The notes under the pieces: model-generated | The model's database searches: none | The model's input: only the letters and a program-made list of their open reading frames with translations | What the model was told of the DNA's origin: nothing | Assembly: GCF_008807415.1 (NCBI RefSeq) | Contig: NZ_CP043626.1 | Coordinates: 6,114,501 to 6,178,500 of the forward strand | DNA from: Pseudomonas denitrificans (nom. rej.) | GTDB taxonomy: Bacteria; Pseudomonadota; Gammaproteobacteria; Pseudomonadales; Pseudomonadaceae | DNA length: 64,000 nt | Direction: 5' to 3' | Translations under genes and position numbers: made by a program | Shown: one piece after another, positions 24,721 to 33,861 of the stretch | Numbering within the stretch: position 1 is the stretch's first letter | How the letters are laid out: the number at the start of each line of letters is the position of its first letter

Positions 24721-25377
24721 CTACCCGCGGCGCGCGTGATAGAGGCTGACGTGGCGGAATTCGGCCGGCTCGGCCAGGTCCGGCCAGGTGCAGCCGTCGA
24801 GAATACCCAGGCGCTGGTACAGCGGATGGCTGAAGTCGCGGACCCGCGAGTCGGCGACCAGGGCCTCGCGGCCACGGCTGAGGAATTCGTCCAGCAGCGG
24901 CAGGTTGGCGCGGTCGTAGAGCACGTCGGCGACGATGATCAGGTCGTAGCGGTCTTGCTCCTGGAAGAAGTCCGCCGAATAGCTCAGCTCCACACCGTTC
25001 AGCTCGGCGTTGGCGCGGCAGGCGTCCAGCGCCAGTGGGTCGAGGTCGCAGGCCACCACTTCGGCGGCACCGGCCTTGGCCGCGGCGATGGCGGCGATGC
25101 CTGAGCCTGCGCCGAAATCCAGTACGCGCTTGCCGCGCACCCACTCGGGTTTCTCGGCCAGCCAGTGCGCCAGCACCAGGCCGCTGGCCCAGCAGAAGCA
25201 CCAGTAGGGCGGTTCTTCGAGGATGCGCCGGGTTTCGTCGGGGCTGAACTCGCGGTCCATGTTCTGCGCGTCGATCAGCCAGAGGCGGATGTCGGTGCCC
25301 GGCAAGGTTTCGGCGGACAGGCGCGCGTCGCCGAGCAGTTCACCGAGGGCTGTCTGCAGGGAAAGCGGTGGCGTCAC
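24721..25377 (-). CDS. Class I SAM-dependent methyltransferase (protein lysine methyltransferase-like)
   Basis: The 218-residue protein has the SAM-binding motif [20 protein letters not shown], an acidic CDLDPLAL second motif and a IIVADVLYD post-I motif. The latter resembles the (D/E)xxY signature of seven-beta-strand protein lysine methyltransferases such as the electron-transfer-flavoprotein beta-subunit enzyme. The N-terminal [14 protein letters not shown] stretch is also typical of that group. The target is not known. It overlaps the downstream lipoprotein gene's frame region by four bases, suggesting one operon. Confidence 0.85.
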   Translation of the reverse strand: MTPPLSLQTALGELLGDARLSAETLPGTDIRLWLIDAQNMDREFSPDETRRILEEPPYWCFCWASGLVLAHWLAEKPEWVRGKRVLDFGAGSGIAAIAAAKAGAAEVVACDLDPLALDACRANAELNGVELSYSADFFQEQDRYDLIIVADVLYDRANLPLLDEFLSRGREALVADSRVRDFSHPLYQRLGILDGCTWPDLAEPAEFRHVSLYHARRG

Positions 25378-25829
25378 GGCGCGCGCTCCAAGCGCAGCTC
25401 GCCGAGGGCGCGGGTTTCCGGCTGGGTGATGCGCACCGGCGGCAGGCGCCAGGCCAGCTGGCCGGACTGCGAGACGCGGCCATGCAGTTCGACGCGGGCG
25501 CCGGCCGGGAAGGATTCCGGGTTGAACACCACGCGGAACGGCAGGGTCTGGCCGGTGGCAATCATCTTCTCGCTGGAGAGCAACTGCTGCGGGCGGTCGC
25601 GCTGGTCGATCACCAGCAGCGCCAGTTCCACTTCGCTGCCGGCTGGCAGGAAGCCCTGGGAGCTGCTGAGCTGGCCGCTGAGGGCGCGCATGTTGGCCGG
25701 CACGGGCTCGTCCAGCGGGGAAGTCGATTTCTTCGTGACGGCGACTGGCTGGGTGACCGGTGCAGGCTTCTCGCTGGCGCAGGCGGCCAGCAGGACGGTA
25801 AGGGACAGGCAGAGCAGGCGGGCGAACAT
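25374..25829 (-). CDS. YbaY-like lipoprotein
   Basis: The 151-residue precursor has a lipoprotein signal ([17 protein letters not shown]), with the lipidated Cys in an LLAAC lipobox, then a short linker and a YbaY-type beta domain with [23 protein letters not shown] and a second, similar repeat. The start is ATG 25829. It precedes and overlaps the methyltransferase gene by four bases. Ser follows the lipidated Cys after one Ala, so outer-membrane sorting is likely. Function is unknown. Confidence 0.82.
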   Translation of the reverse strand: MFARLLCLSLTVLLAACASEKPAPVTQPVAVTKKSTSPLDEPVPANMRALSGQLSSSQGFLPAGSEVELALLVIDQRDRPQQLLSSEKMIATGQTLPFRVVFNPESFPAGARVELHGRVSQSGQLAWRLPPVRITQPETRALGELRLERAP

Positions 25830-25970
25830 GGCGGGCTCCATCGCAACAGATTCCAGGCGGGCGCCTATATAGCCTAATGCCTGCGGCGTGTCTCGTGGGA
25901 GCGGGGTTTCTTCGGCCAGTCGATGCGCTACCATGAGCCTCTTACCTTTCCTGACTGCCCAAGACTCGCC

Positions 25971-26435
25971 ATGCACTGTCCTTTCTGCGGCGCCCACGAC
26001 ACCAAAGTCATCGATTCGCGCCTGGTCGCCGAGGGCGACCAGGTCCGCCGGCGCCGTGAGTGCCTGAACTGCGGCGAGCGTTTCACCACCTTCGAGACCG
26101 CCGAACTGGTCATGCCGCGCCTGATCAAGCAGGACGGCAGCCGCCAGCCCTTCGACGAGGACAAGCTGCGCGCCGGAATGCAGCGTGCGCTGGAGAAGCG
26201 TCCGGTGAGCATCGAGCGGCTCGAGGAGGCGATGGCGCACATCAAGCACAAGCTGCGCGCCACCGGCGAGCGCGAGATCAAGTCGCGGGTGCTGGGCGAG
26301 CTGGTGATGGCCGAGCTGCAGAAGCTCGATGAGGTCGCCTATATCCGCTTCGCCTCGGTGTACCGCCGCTTCCAGGACCTCAACGAGTTCCGCGAGGAAA
26401 TCGAGCGCCTGGCTCGCGAGCCGTCGAAGGAATGA
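25971..26435 (+). CDS. nrdR: Transcriptional repressor NrdR
   Basis: NrdR represses ribonucleotide reductase genes in response to bound ATP/dATP. The 154-residue protein has a zinc ribbon at its start (Cys3, Cys6, Cys31, Cys34), the basic RRRRECLNC stretch, and an ATP-cone domain from about residue 49 ([20 protein letters not shown]). The start is ATG 25971, giving the family's MHCPFCG opening. It overlaps ribD by four bases, the common gammaproteobacterial arrangement nrdR-ribD. Confidence 0.97.
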   Translation: MHCPFCGAHDTKVIDSRLVAEGDQVRRRRECLNCGERFTTFETAELVMPRLIKQDGSRQPFDEDKLRAGMQRALEKRPVSIERLEEAMAHIKHKLRATGEREIKSRVLGELVMAELQKLDEVAYIRFASVYRRFQDLNEFREEIERLAREPSKE

Positions 26436-27523
26436 GTGGCATGGATGAGTTCTGGATGGCCCGCGCCATCGAGCTGGCGCGCAAGGGCTGGTACACGACC
26501 CATCCCAACCCGCGCGTCGGCTGCGTCATCGTCCGCGATGGCGAGGTGGTCGGTGAAGGCTGGCACGTGCGCGCCGGCGAGCCCCACGCGGAAGTCCACG
26601 CCCTGCGCCAGGCCGGCGACAAGGCCCGTGGCGCCACCGCCTACGTCACCCTGGAGCCCTGCAGCCACTTCGGCCGCACGCCGCCGTGCGCCGATGCGCT
26701 GATCGGCGCCGGACTCGCTCGCGTAGTCGCGGCCATGCAGGACCCGAACCCGCAGGTCGCCGGCAGCGGCATGAAGCGCATTGCCGAAGCGGGCATCGAA
26801 GTGCGCTCCGGCGTGCTGGAAAACGAAGCCCGCGCGCTGAACCAAGGCTTCCTCAAGCGTATGGAAACCGGTTTGCCGTTCGTCCGCGTGAAGCTGGCGA
26901 TGAGCCTGGACGGCCGCACCGCCATGGCCAGTGGCGAGAGCCAGTGGATCACCGGCCCAGCCGCGCGCCGCGCCGTGCAGCGCCTGCGCGCGCAAGCCAG
27001 CGTCGTGCTGTCTGGTGCCGATACGGTGCTGACCGATGACGCCCGCCTCACCGTGCGCCCGGACGAGCTGGGCCTGGACGCCGAACTGGCCTCCCGGCGC
27101 CAGCCGCTGCGCGTGCTGATCGACGGCCGCCTGCGGGTGCCGCTGACCGCCACCTTCTTCCAGGCCGGCCCGGCGCTGGTGGTGAGCACCCAGGACGATC
27201 CGAACTACGCCGTGGTCGGCCACGAACTGCTGAACCTCGCCGGCCTCGACGGCCAGGTCGACCTGATGGCGCTGCTGGCCGAACTCGGCCGCCGAGGCGT
27301 CAACGAGGTGCTGGTGGAGGCTGGTCCACGCCTGGCTGGAGCCTTCGCCCGCCTCGGTCTGGTGGACGAGTACAGCATCTTCATGGCGCCCAAGCTGCTC
27401 GGCTCCGCCGCGCGCCCGCTGCTGGAGCTGCCGCTGGAGCGCATGAGCGAATCCCGCGAGCTGAAGATCGTCGACATCCGCGCAGTGGGAGACGACTGGT
27501 TGGTCACGGCCAGACCGCTGTGA
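26432..27523 (+). CDS. ribD: Bifunctional riboflavin deaminase/reductase RibD
   Basis: RibD deaminates the GTP-derived pyrimidine and then reduces its ribosyl chain in riboflavin synthesis. The 363-residue protein has the deaminase zinc site HAE (52-54) with [11 protein letters not shown] (Cys77, Cys86), and then the reductase domain from about 150 with [14 protein letters not shown] and GPRLAGAF. Its start overlaps nrdR by four bases. It lies before the FMN riboswitch, so in this genome ribD is outside the riboswitch-controlled transcript. Confidence 0.96.
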   Translation: MSGMDEFWMARAIELARKGWYTTHPNPRVGCVIVRDGEVVGEGWHVRAGEPHAEVHALRQAGDKARGATAYVTLEPCSHFGRTPPCADALIGAGLARVVAAMQDPNPQVAGSGMKRIAEAGIEVRSGVLENEARALNQGFLKRMETGLPFVRVKLAMSLDGRTAMASGESQWITGPAARRAVQRLRAQASVVLSGADTVLTDDARLTVRPDELGLDAELASRRQPLRVLIDGRLRVPLTATFFQAGPALVVSTQDDPNYAVVGHELLNLAGLDGQVDLMALLAELGRRGVNEVLVEAGPRLAGAFARLGLVDEYSIFMAPKLLGSAARPLLELPLERMSESRELKIVDIRAVGDDWLVTARPL

Positions 27524-27648
27524 TGGCGCGCTGGCGCCACTGACTTCGTCTTGCCGCCGGGCGCGGAGCGATCAATAGGAAGCTTCCGACTTGCGCCGGC
27601 CTGTGGTAAAACGCCACACGCGGTCGACGCTGTAACGACCGCGATTGA

Positions 27649-27806
27649 CGTTCTCAGGGCGGGGTGCAAGTCCCCACCGGCGGTAATGGCGCGCAATGCG
27701 TCTAGCCCGCGAGCGCCTGTCCAGACCGGTTCGCCGGATGGCCAGGGTCAGCAGACCCGGTGTGATTCCGGGGCCGACGGTAATAGTCCGGATGAAGAGA
27801 GAACGG
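27649..27806 (+). ncRNA. FMN riboswitch (RFN element) upstream of ribE
   Basis: The element shows the RFN core in order: TTCTCAGGGCGGGGTGCAAG, CCCCACCGGCGGTAA, an AGCCCGCGAGCG arm, GGTCAGCAGACCCGGTG, ATTCCGGGGCCGACGG and the closing GATGAAGAGAGAA. It lies 157-315 bases before ribE and should lower riboflavin gene expression when FMN is plentiful. Confidence 0.97.
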
Positions 27807-27817
27807 GATGAGCCATC

Positions 27818-27885
27818 GGGGCGTGCCTGCGCGCGTCCGTGAAATCCCTTCGATCGATACGCCCTGTTTTTTAACCAAAACAGGA
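27818..27885 (+). promoter_or_regulatory. Expression platform of the FMN riboswitch
   Basis: GGGGCGT (27818-27824) can pair with ACGCCC (27859-27864), just before six T: a possible terminator. An alternative hairpin pairs CCTGTTTT (27863-27870) with AAAACAGG (27876-27883) and would partly mask the AGGAG ribosome site at 27881-27885. The two overlap, so they are mutually exclusive. Confidence 0.5.
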
Positions 27886-27894
27886 GTTCGCCAC

Positions 27895-27978
27895 ATGCAT
27901 CATCTTTCCCAGTTGGCTACGCGGCCTTGCCGGCCAGCGGCCTTTGCCGTGCGGGAGGCCTCATGTTCACCGGCATAA
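27895..27978 (+). CDS. Possible upstream ORF overlapping ribE (27 aa)
   Basis: An ATG at 27895 follows a strong AGGAG (27881-27885) and opens a 27-codon ORF whose stop (27976-27978) lies inside ribE, past the ribE start at 27963. The peptide (MHHLSQLATRPCRPAAFAVR and seven more residues) has no recognisable feature. Its use would couple ribE translation to ribosomes loaded at the riboswitch-controlled site. Confidence 0.4.
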   Translation: MHHLSQLATRPCRPAAFAVREASCSPA

Positions 27979-28631
27979 TCGAATCCATCGGCACCATCGC
28001 ATCCATCACCCCGAAAGGCGGTGACGTGCGCCTGTACGTGAAGACCGGCAAGCTCGACCTCGCCGACGTCAAGCTCGGCGACAGCATCGCGGTCAACGGC
28101 ATCTGCCTGACGGCGGTGGAATTGCCCGGCGACGGCTTCTGGGCCGACGTCAGCCGCGAGACCCTCGCGCGCACCGCCTTCGCGCAGCTCAAGATCGGCA
28201 GCCGGGTGAACCTGGAAAAAGCCCTGACGCCGACCACCCGCCTGGGCGGCCACCTGGTCAGCGGTCACGTCGACGGCGTCGGCGAGATCGTCAAGCGCGA
28301 GGAAAACGCCCGCGCCATCCAGTTCACCGTGCGCGCACCGCGTGAGCTGGCCAAGTACATCGCGCTCAAGGGCTCGATCACCGTGGACGGCACCAGCCTG
28401 ACGGTGAACGCGGTCAACGGCGCCGAGTTCGAGCTGACCATCGTCCCGCACACCGTGCAGGAGACGATCATGGCGGACTACCGCGGTGGTCGCCTGGTCA
28501 ACCTCGAAGTCGACCTGCTGGCGCGCTACCTGGAGCGCCTGCTGCTCGGCGACAAGGCGGCGGACCCCGCCGCTGGCGCTGGCGGCATCACCGAAGCATT
28601 CCTGGCCGAAAACGGCTTCATGAAACACTGA
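27963..28631 (+). CDS. ribE: Riboflavin synthase, alpha chain
   Basis: The enzyme dismutates two molecules of 6,7-dimethyl-8-ribityllumazine to riboflavin and the pyrimidine substrate. The 222-residue protein opens MFTGIIESIG and has the two expected lumazine-binding repeats. Each contains the family's GDSIAVNGICLT or GSITVDGTSLTV motif, and HLVSGHVDG sits between. The start is ATG 27963 with GGGAGG upstream. It is the first structural gene behind the FMN riboswitch and is followed within 17 bases by ribBA. Confidence 0.96.
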   Translation: MFTGIIESIGTIASITPKGGDVRLYVKTGKLDLADVKLGDSIAVNGICLTAVELPGDGFWADVSRETLARTAFAQLKIGSRVNLEKALTPTTRLGGHLVSGHVDGVGEIVKREENARAIQFTVRAPRELAKYIALKGSITVDGTSLTVNAVNGAEFELTIVPHTVQETIMADYRGGRLVNLEVDLLARYLERLLLGDKAADPAAGAGGITEAFLAENGFMKH

Positions 28632-28647
28632 TAAGGCTCTTCCCCGT

Positions 28648-29745
28648 ATGGCACTCAACAGCATTGAAGAACTGCTCGACGACATGCGTCAGGGCAAGAT
28701 GGTCATCCTCATGGATGACGAGGACCGCGAGAATGAAGGCGACCTGATCATCGCCTCCGAGTGTGTCCGCACCGAAGACATCAACTTCATGGCCCGCTTC
28801 GCCCGTGGCCTGATCTGCATGCCGATGACCCGCGAGCGCTGCGAGCGCCTGGGCATCCCGCTGATGGTGCAGCGCAACGGTTCCGGCTTCGGCACCAAGT
28901 TCACTGTCTCCATCGAGGCCGCTGAAGGCGTCACCACCGGCATCTCCGCCGCTGACCGCGCCCGCACCGTGCAGGCCGCCGCTGCGAAGAACGCGGTTGC
29001 CGCCGACATCGTCAGCCCTGGCCACATCTTCCCGCTGATGTCGCAGCCCGGCGGCGTACTGGCTCGCGCCGGTCACACCGAAGCGGCCTGCGACCTGGCG
29101 CGCATGGCCGGTTTCGAGCCGTCCGGCGTGATCTGCGAGATCATGAACGACGACGGCACCATGGCCCGTCGCCCGGAACTGGAAGAGTTCGCCCAGCAGC
29201 ACGGCATCAAGATCGGCACCATCGCCGACCTGATCCACTACCGCCTGATCCACGAGCGCACCGTCGAGCGCCTCGCCGAGCAGCCGCTGGATACCGAACT
29301 GGGCCAGTTCAAGCTGATCACCTACCGCGATTCCGTGGAAGGCGACGTGCACCTGGCGCTGACCCTGGGCAACGTCTGCCCGGAAGAGCCGACCCTGGTG
29401 CGTGTGCACAACCCCGACCCGCTGCGCGATCTGCTGATGGTCAACCAGGCGGGCCGCTGGAGCTTGCGCGCGGCCATGGCCAAGGTGGCCGAGGCCGGCA
29501 CCGGTGTGGTCCTGCTGCTGGGCCACCAGGTCGGCGGCGACGATCTGCTGGCGCATGTCCGCGAGATCACCAATACCCCGGCGCCCGTGCAGAAGCCGAC
29601 CACCACCTACAGCACCGTGGGTGCCGGTTCGCAGATCCTGCGCGACCTGGGCGTTCGCAAGATGCGCCTGATGTCGGCACCGATGCGCTTCAACGCGATA
29701 TCCGGTTTCGACCTGGAAGTTGTAGAATACCTGCCCGCTGAATGA
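28648..29745 (+). CDS. ribBA: RibBA-type protein: DHBP synthase with degenerate GTP cyclohydrolase II domain
   Basis: The N-terminal domain makes 3,4-dihydroxy-2-butanone 4-phosphate from ribulose 5-phosphate. Its active-site loop DRENEGDL is at 26-33, and HIFPLMSQPGGVLARAGHTEA follows later. The C-terminal part (about 205-365) aligns with GTP cyclohydrolase II but lacks the three zinc-binding cysteines (ECLTGD...RCDCG in the true enzyme). It should therefore be inactive in GTP hydrolysis, a known situation in pseudomonads. A complete ribA is present at 33862, consistent with this. Confidence 0.94.
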   Translation: MALNSIEELLDDMRQGKMVILMDDEDRENEGDLIIASECVRTEDINFMARFARGLICMPMTRERCERLGIPLMVQRNGSGFGTKFTVSIEAAEGVTTGISAADRARTVQAAAAKNAVAADIVSPGHIFPLMSQPGGVLARAGHTEAACDLARMAGFEPSGVICEIMNDDGTMARRPELEEFAQQHGIKIGTIADLIHYRLIHERTVERLAEQPLDTELGQFKLITYRDSVEGDVHLALTLGNVCPEEPTLVRVHNPDPLRDLLMVNQAGRWSLRAAMAKVAEAGTGVVLLLGHQVGGDDLLAHVREITNTPAPVQKPTTTYSTVGAGSQILRDLGVRKMRLMSAPMRFNAISGFDLEVVEYLPAE

Positions 29746-29751
29746 ACCTCG

Positions 29752-29773
29752 CCGCCGTGCCCTGGCACGGCGG
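29752..29773 (+). other. GC-rich hairpin between ribBA and ribH
   Basis: CCGCCGTGCC and GGCACGGCGG form a 10-bp inverted repeat with a two-base centre, directly after the ribBA stop. No solid T run follows, so it may protect or process the transcript rather than end it. Confidence 0.45.
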
Positions 29774-29842
29774 TGCCGTTCTTCTACCCTATTTGCGGAG
29801 CGCCACAGTGACGCTCCGGCTCTTTAACAGTGAGACTTGCCC

Positions 29843-30319
29843 ATGACCCTGAAGACCATCGAAGGTACCTTCATCGCCCCCAAAGGCCGCTTTGCCCTGG
29901 TGGTTGGCCGCTTCAACAGCTTCGTGGTGGAAAGCCTGGTGGAAGGCGCTATCGACGCGCTGGTGCGCCACGGCGTCGCCCAGAGCGAAATCACCGTGAT
30001 CCGTGCTCCGGGCGCCTTCGAAATCCCGCTGGTAGCGCAGAAAGTCGCCCAGCGCGGCGAGTTCGACGCCATCATCGCCCTCGGCGCGGTGATCCGTGGC
30101 GGCACCCCGCACTTCGAATACGTTGCTGGTGAGTGCACCAAGGGTCTGGCGCAGGTTTCCCTGCAGTTCGGCGTGCCGGTCGCCTTCGGCGTGCTGACGG
30201 TCGACTCCATCGAACAAGCCATCGAGCGCTCCGGCACCAAGGCCGGCAACAAAGGCGCCGAAGCTGCCCTGTCCGCCCTGGAAATGGTGAGCCTGCTGTC
30301 GCAGCTGGAGGCCAAGTGA
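29843..30319 (+). CDS. ribH: 6,7-dimethyl-8-ribityllumazine synthase
   Basis: RibH joins the RibD product and dihydroxybutanone phosphate to make the lumazine precursor of riboflavin. The 158-residue protein carries [13 protein letters not shown], the [10 protein letters not shown] loop, [18 protein letters not shown] with the catalytic His, and [16 protein letters not shown]. Length is typical of icosahedral lumazine synthase subunits. The start is ATG 29843. It overlaps the nusB GTG start by four bases. It belongs to the riboflavin transcript. Confidence 0.96.
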   Translation: MTLKTIEGTFIAPKGRFALVVGRFNSFVVESLVEGAIDALVRHGVAQSEITVIRAPGAFEIPLVAQKVAQRGEFDAIIALGAVIRGGTPHFEYVAGECTKGLAQVSLQFGVPVAFGVLTVDSIEQAIERSGTKAGNKGAEAALSALEMVSLLSQLEAK

Positions 30320-30798
30320 GCACCCAGGACGGCAACAACGCCCCGGCAAAGCCCGCCAAGCCGAACAAGATCGCCATGCGTCGCAAGGCCCGCAGCCTCG
30401 CGGTGCAGGCCCTGTATTCCTGGCAGATGGCTGGCCAGCCGCTCAACGAGATCGAGGCGACCTTCCGTACCGACAACGATTTCAGTGATGTCGACGGCGC
30501 CTACTTCCACGAGATACTGCACGGCGTACCGCGCCTGAAGACCGATCTGGACGAGGCGTTCACTCCCTGCCTGGACCGTGCGCTGGAAGAGATCGACCCG
30601 GTGGAACTGGCCATCCTGCGCCTGGCCACCTACGAGCTGCGCAATCGCCTGGACGTGCCGTACAAGGTCGTCATCAACGAAGGTATCGAGCTGGCCAAGA
30701 CCTTCGGCGCCACCGACGGACACAAGTTCGTCAACGGCGTGCTGGACAAGCTCGCTCCGCGCCTGCGCGCCGCCGAACTGCGTGGCGCCAAGCGCTGA
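30316..30798 (+). CDS. nusB: Transcription antitermination protein NusB
   Basis: NusB binds boxA RNA with S10 (NusE) to favour processive rRNA transcription. The 160-residue all-helical protein has a short charged N-terminal tail, then [19 protein letters not shown] and the C-terminal [29 protein letters not shown] region, cut here as two recognisable NusB helices. The GTG start at 30316 overlaps the ribH stop. The ribH-nusB-thiL order is widely conserved in gammaproteobacteria. Confidence 0.96.
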   Translation: MSTQDGNNAPAKPAKPNKIAMRRKARSLAVQALYSWQMAGQPLNEIEATFRTDNDFSDVDGAYFHEILHGVPRLKTDLDEAFTPCLDRALEEIDPVELAILRLATYELRNRLDVPYKVVINEGIELAKTFGATDGHKFVNGVLDKLAPRLRAAELRGAKR

Positions 30799-30801
30799 GG
30801 C

Positions 30802-31761
30802 ATGGGTGAGTTCGAGCTGATCCGTCGCTACTTCGCCTCGGCCGCCTGTGCGGCCGGCGGCGAGGCAGTGGCATTGGGGATCGGCGACGACTGCGCGCTC
30901 CTCGCGCCCAAGGCAGGCGAACAGCTGGCGATCTCCACCGACACCCTGGTCGTCGGCGTGCATTTTCCCATCGTCTGCGATCCCTTCCTGCTTGGCCAGC
31001 GTGCCCTGGCGGTGTCCGCCAGCGACCTGGCGGCCATGGGCGCCGCGCCCATCGGCTTCACCCTTGCCCTGACCCTGCCCGAGGCCGACCCGGCCTGGCT
31101 GGAAGGTTTCGCCCGTGGCCTGAACCAGAAGGCGCAGGAATGCGCGCTGGTGCTGATCGGCGGCGACACCACCCGTGGCCCGCTGGCGATGACCGTCACC
31201 GTATTCGGCGGAGTGCCCGCCGGGCAGGCGCTGACCCGCGCCGGTGCGCGGCCGGGCGACCTGCTCTGCGTCGGTGGCCCGCTGGGCGAAGCGGGCGGGG
31301 CGTTGCCGCTGGTGCTGGGCGAGATGACCGCCGAACCGTCCGTCGCCGAGCCGCTGCTGGTGCGCTACTGGTCGCCGCAGCCGCAGCTGGACTTCGGCCA
31401 GGCGCTGCGCGGCAAGGCCACCGCGGCGCTGGATATTTCCGACGGGCTGCTCGCCGACTGCGGACACATCGCCCGCGCCTCTGGCGTGGCGCTCATCGTC
31501 GAAGCCGACAAGCTGCCGGAAAGCCCGGCGCTGGAAACCCTGCTGGGCGCCGAGCGCGCGCAGCAGCTCAAGCTGGGCGCCGGTGACGACTACGTGCTCG
31601 CCTTCACCCTGCCTGCCGAGCATCTGCCGGCACTTTCGGCGAACTGGCCGGCCCTACGCGTGGTCGGTAGGGTGGAAGCCGGTTCGGGCGTACGCGTGCT
31701 CGATGGCGCTGGTGCCGACATCACGCCGCATCAGGGCGGCTACCTGCATTTCATGGAGTGA
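30802..31761 (+). CDS. thiL: Thiamine-monophosphate kinase
   Basis: ThiL phosphorylates thiamine monophosphate to the active cofactor thiamine pyrophosphate. The 319-residue protein begins MGEFELIRRYF and has GIGDDCALL (26-34) for metal and phosphate binding, STDTLVVGVHF, an SASDLAAMGA segment and a late DISDGLLADCGH motif, all typical of the PurM-like kinase fold. It starts four bases after nusB and overlaps the pgpA region, so it is within the same operon. Confidence 0.96.
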   Translation: MGEFELIRRYFASAACAAGGEAVALGIGDDCALLAPKAGEQLAISTDTLVVGVHFPIVCDPFLLGQRALAVSASDLAAMGAAPIGFTLALTLPEADPAWLEGFARGLNQKAQECALVLIGGDTTRGPLAMTVTVFGGVPAGQALTRAGARPGDLLCVGGPLGEAGGALPLVLGEMTAEPSVAEPLLVRYWSPQPQLDFGQALRGKATAALDISDGLLADCGHIARASGVALIVEADKLPESPALETLLGAERAQQLKLGAGDDYVLAFTLPAEHLPALSANWPALRVVGRVEAGSGVRVLDGAGADITPHQGGYLHFME

Positions 31762-31763
31762 CC

Positions 31764-32279
31764 GTGACAGAACACCCCAACCAGGCCCCGGCCCAACCCG
31801 TACCCCATTCGGTATGGAGCAATCCCTGGCACTTCCTGGCCTTCGGCTTCGGCTCGGGCACCCTGCCCAAGGCGCCGGGCACCTGGGGTTCGCTGGTTGC
31901 GCTACCCTTCATACCACTCTGGCAGATGCTGCCGGACTGGGGTTACTGGCTGATGCTGGGCGTCACCATGCTGTTCGGCTTCTGGCTGTGCGGCAAGGTT
32001 GCCGACGACCTGCGCGTGCACGATCACGAAGGCATCGTCTGGGACGAGATGGTCGGCATGTGGATCACCCTCTGGCTGGTGCCGGAAGGCTGGTGGTGGC
32101 TGCTGGTCGGGTTCGTGGTGTTCCGCATCGTCGACATTTCCAAGCCCTGGCCGATCAGCTGGATCGACCGCAACGTCCATGGCGGCGTCGGCATCATGCT
32201 CGACGATGTGCTGGCCGGCGTTTTTGCCTGGCTGGTGATGCAAGGCCTGACATGGGGTTGGGCCCACTGGCTGATCTGA
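31764..32279 (+). CDS. pgpA: Phosphatidylglycerophosphatase A
   Basis: PgpA dephosphorylates phosphatidylglycerol phosphate at the inner membrane. The 171-residue protein has GFGSGTLPKAPGTWGSL, a DHEGIVWDEMVGMWITLW motif with the acidic active residues, and KPWPISWIDRNVHGG, with three to four membrane segments. Two GTG starts are possible, at 31758 and 31764; I chose 31764 because GGAG (31755-31758) is then five bases away and the N terminus resembles Pseudomonas PgpA. Confidence 0.93.
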   Translation: MTEHPNQAPAQPVPHSVWSNPWHFLAFGFGSGTLPKAPGTWGSLVALPFIPLWQMLPDWGYWLMLGVTMLFGFWLCGKVADDLRVHDHEGIVWDEMVGMWITLWLVPEGWWWLLVGFVVFRIVDISKPWPISWIDRNVHGGVGIMLDDVLAGVFAWLVMQGLTWGWAHWLI

Positions 32280-32288
32280 GGAAGATCG

Positions 32289-33074
32289 ATGCGCCGACTG
32301 CTGTGCCTGCTCCTCTGCCTGTGCTGGCTGCCGGCGACTTCCCTGACGTCGGCCCTGGCCTCTGACAAGGCCGCCGAAGCGCCTGCCGGGCTGCCCGCGG
32401 AAGTCCGGGTGGTCAGCGAAGTCTGGGTCAACTACAGCCAGGCAGACGGGCGTGGCCTGGCCTGGGATCTGCTGCGGGCCATCTACGAACCCGAAGGTGT
32501 GCGCCTGAGCCTGCGCAGCGAGCCCTACGTGCGCTCGGTCGGGCTGGTGCAGCGCGGCGAGGCGGACGCCTGGGTCGGTTCCTACCGCAACGAAATCGAT
32601 CACATCATCTATCCGCACTGGCCCTATGACGTCGATCCGATCGGCGCGCTGGGCCTGAAGACTTCTCCCCAGCCGACCCTGGCCACGCTCGACCGCTACC
32701 GCCTGGCGTGGATGCGCGGCTATGCGTTCGACCGCTACCTGGACCACCTCAAGCAGCGCAACGAGCTGCAACGGCGCAGCTCGGCCCTGCCAATGCTCGA
32801 CGGCCACCGCATCGACTACTTCATCGACGCGCGGCCCGAGCTGGAAGAGATGATCGAGGCCAGGGGCGTTGATGCCAGCGAGTACCACATCACCGATATC
32901 GGCACCATTGCGCTGTATCTTGGCTTCGCCAACAACGACCGTGGGCGGGCATTGGCGAAACTCTATGATTCACGCATGCAGGTGCTTTACCGCAGCGGCG
33001 AGCTGGAACGCATCTTCGCCCGCTGGCACTGGCCTTACGCCCCGCTGAAACCGCTGCTGCCGCCCAAGGAGTGA
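32289..33074 (+). CDS. Periplasmic substrate-binding-like protein
   Basis: The 261-residue precursor has a signal peptide (MRRLLCLLLCLCWLPATSLTSALA, given here only as its hydrophobic start) and the layout of a type 2 periplasmic binding protein. It shows GRGLAWDLLRAIY, a RGEADAWVGSYR hinge region and YLGFANNDRGRALA. No transport permease is encoded nearby, so it may act as an orphan sensor or binder. The ligand is not predictable. It lies downstream of pgpA and overlaps the GTG option of the retropepsin gene. Confidence 0.75.
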   Translation: MRRLLCLLLCLCWLPATSLTSALASDKAAEAPAGLPAEVRVVSEVWVNYSQADGRGLAWDLLRAIYEPEGVRLSLRSEPYVRSVGLVQRGEADAWVGSYRNEIDHIIYPHWPYDVDPIGALGLKTSPQPTLATLDRYRLAWMRGYAFDRYLDHLKQRNELQRRSSALPMLDGHRIDYFIDARPELEEMIEARGVDASEYHITDIGTIALYLGFANNDRGRALAKLYDSRMQVLYRSGELERIFARWHWPYAPLKPLLPPKE

Positions 33075-33079
33075 TCGCC

Positions 33080-33724
33080 ATGCGCCTGTCCGCCCTGATC
33101 TGCCTGTCTCTCTGCTCCTTCGCTGCCGTAGCGGCGCCTCAGGTGCAGGTGGTGGGGCTGTTCCCCGGTGCCGCGGTGCTCAGCATCGATGGCCAGCGCA
33201 AGCTGGTGAAGGTCGGCCAGACCGGCCCGGAAGGCGTGCAGGTGGTCAGTGCCGACAGCCACAAGGCGGTGCTGCGCGTGGGCGGCGTCGAGCAGACCTA
33301 TGAGTTGAGCCGCGAGTACAACACGGCCGGCTATGCCACGCCGGCCGCGCACGCCGAGACCAGCATCGCCCGCGGTACCGGCGGCCATTACTGGGTGGCC
33401 GGCACGATCAACAACCAGAATGCGCAGTTCCTGGTGGACACCGGCGCGACCTCGATCGCCATGAACGAAGGTCAGGCCCGGCGCCTGGGGCTGGATTACC
33501 GCGCCGGCGGTACGCCGATGATGGCCTCCACCGCCAGCGGCACGGCCAAGGGCTGGCGGGTGACGCTCAATAGCGTGAAGCTCGGCGGCGTCGAGGTGCT
33601 GGGGGTCGAGGCGGTGGTGCTCGAAGGCGACTTCCCCACCGAAATCCTGCTGGGCATGAGCTACCTCAACCGCGTCGGCTGGCGCGAAGACCAGGGCATG
33701 ATGTACATCCAGGCCAAGCACTGA
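33080..33724 (+). CDS. Periplasmic retropepsin-like aspartic protease
   Basis: The 214-residue precursor has a signal peptide ending near VAAP (18-21) and the clan AA active-site motif FLVDTGATSIAM (DTGAT at 120-124), followed by the flap region and ILLGMSYLNRVG. These are features of TIGR02281-type bacterial retropepsins, which have one Asp per chain and probably dimerise. The start is ATG 33080, eight bases after AAGGAG; an upstream GTG at 33071 fits less well. The substrate is unknown. Confidence 0.88.
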   Translation: MRLSALICLSLCSFAAVAAPQVQVVGLFPGAAVLSIDGQRKLVKVGQTGPEGVQVVSADSHKAVLRVGGVEQTYELSREYNTAGYATPAAHAETSIARGTGGHYWVAGTINNQNAQFLVDTGATSIAMNEGQARRLGLDYRAGGTPMMASTASGTAKGWRVTLNSVKLGGVEVLGVEAVVLEGDFPTEILLGMSYLNRVGWREDQGMMYIQAKH

Positions 33725-33861
33725 GCCCGTAGTCTGCAGTCCCCGTGACTTCTATCAAAAGCATCGATGCTTATCTTGCAGAATTCGCAATGACGGTGCG
33801 GCCGGCGCAGCTGTTACAATCCCGGTCCTCCTTCCTTAGATAAATCTTTCAGGAGTTTCCG

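Noticed and set aside
33790..33820. Sigma-70 promoter for ribA with TACAAT at 33815-33820
   Set aside because: The -10 is plausible, but no -35 with acceptable spacing is clear, so it was not listed.
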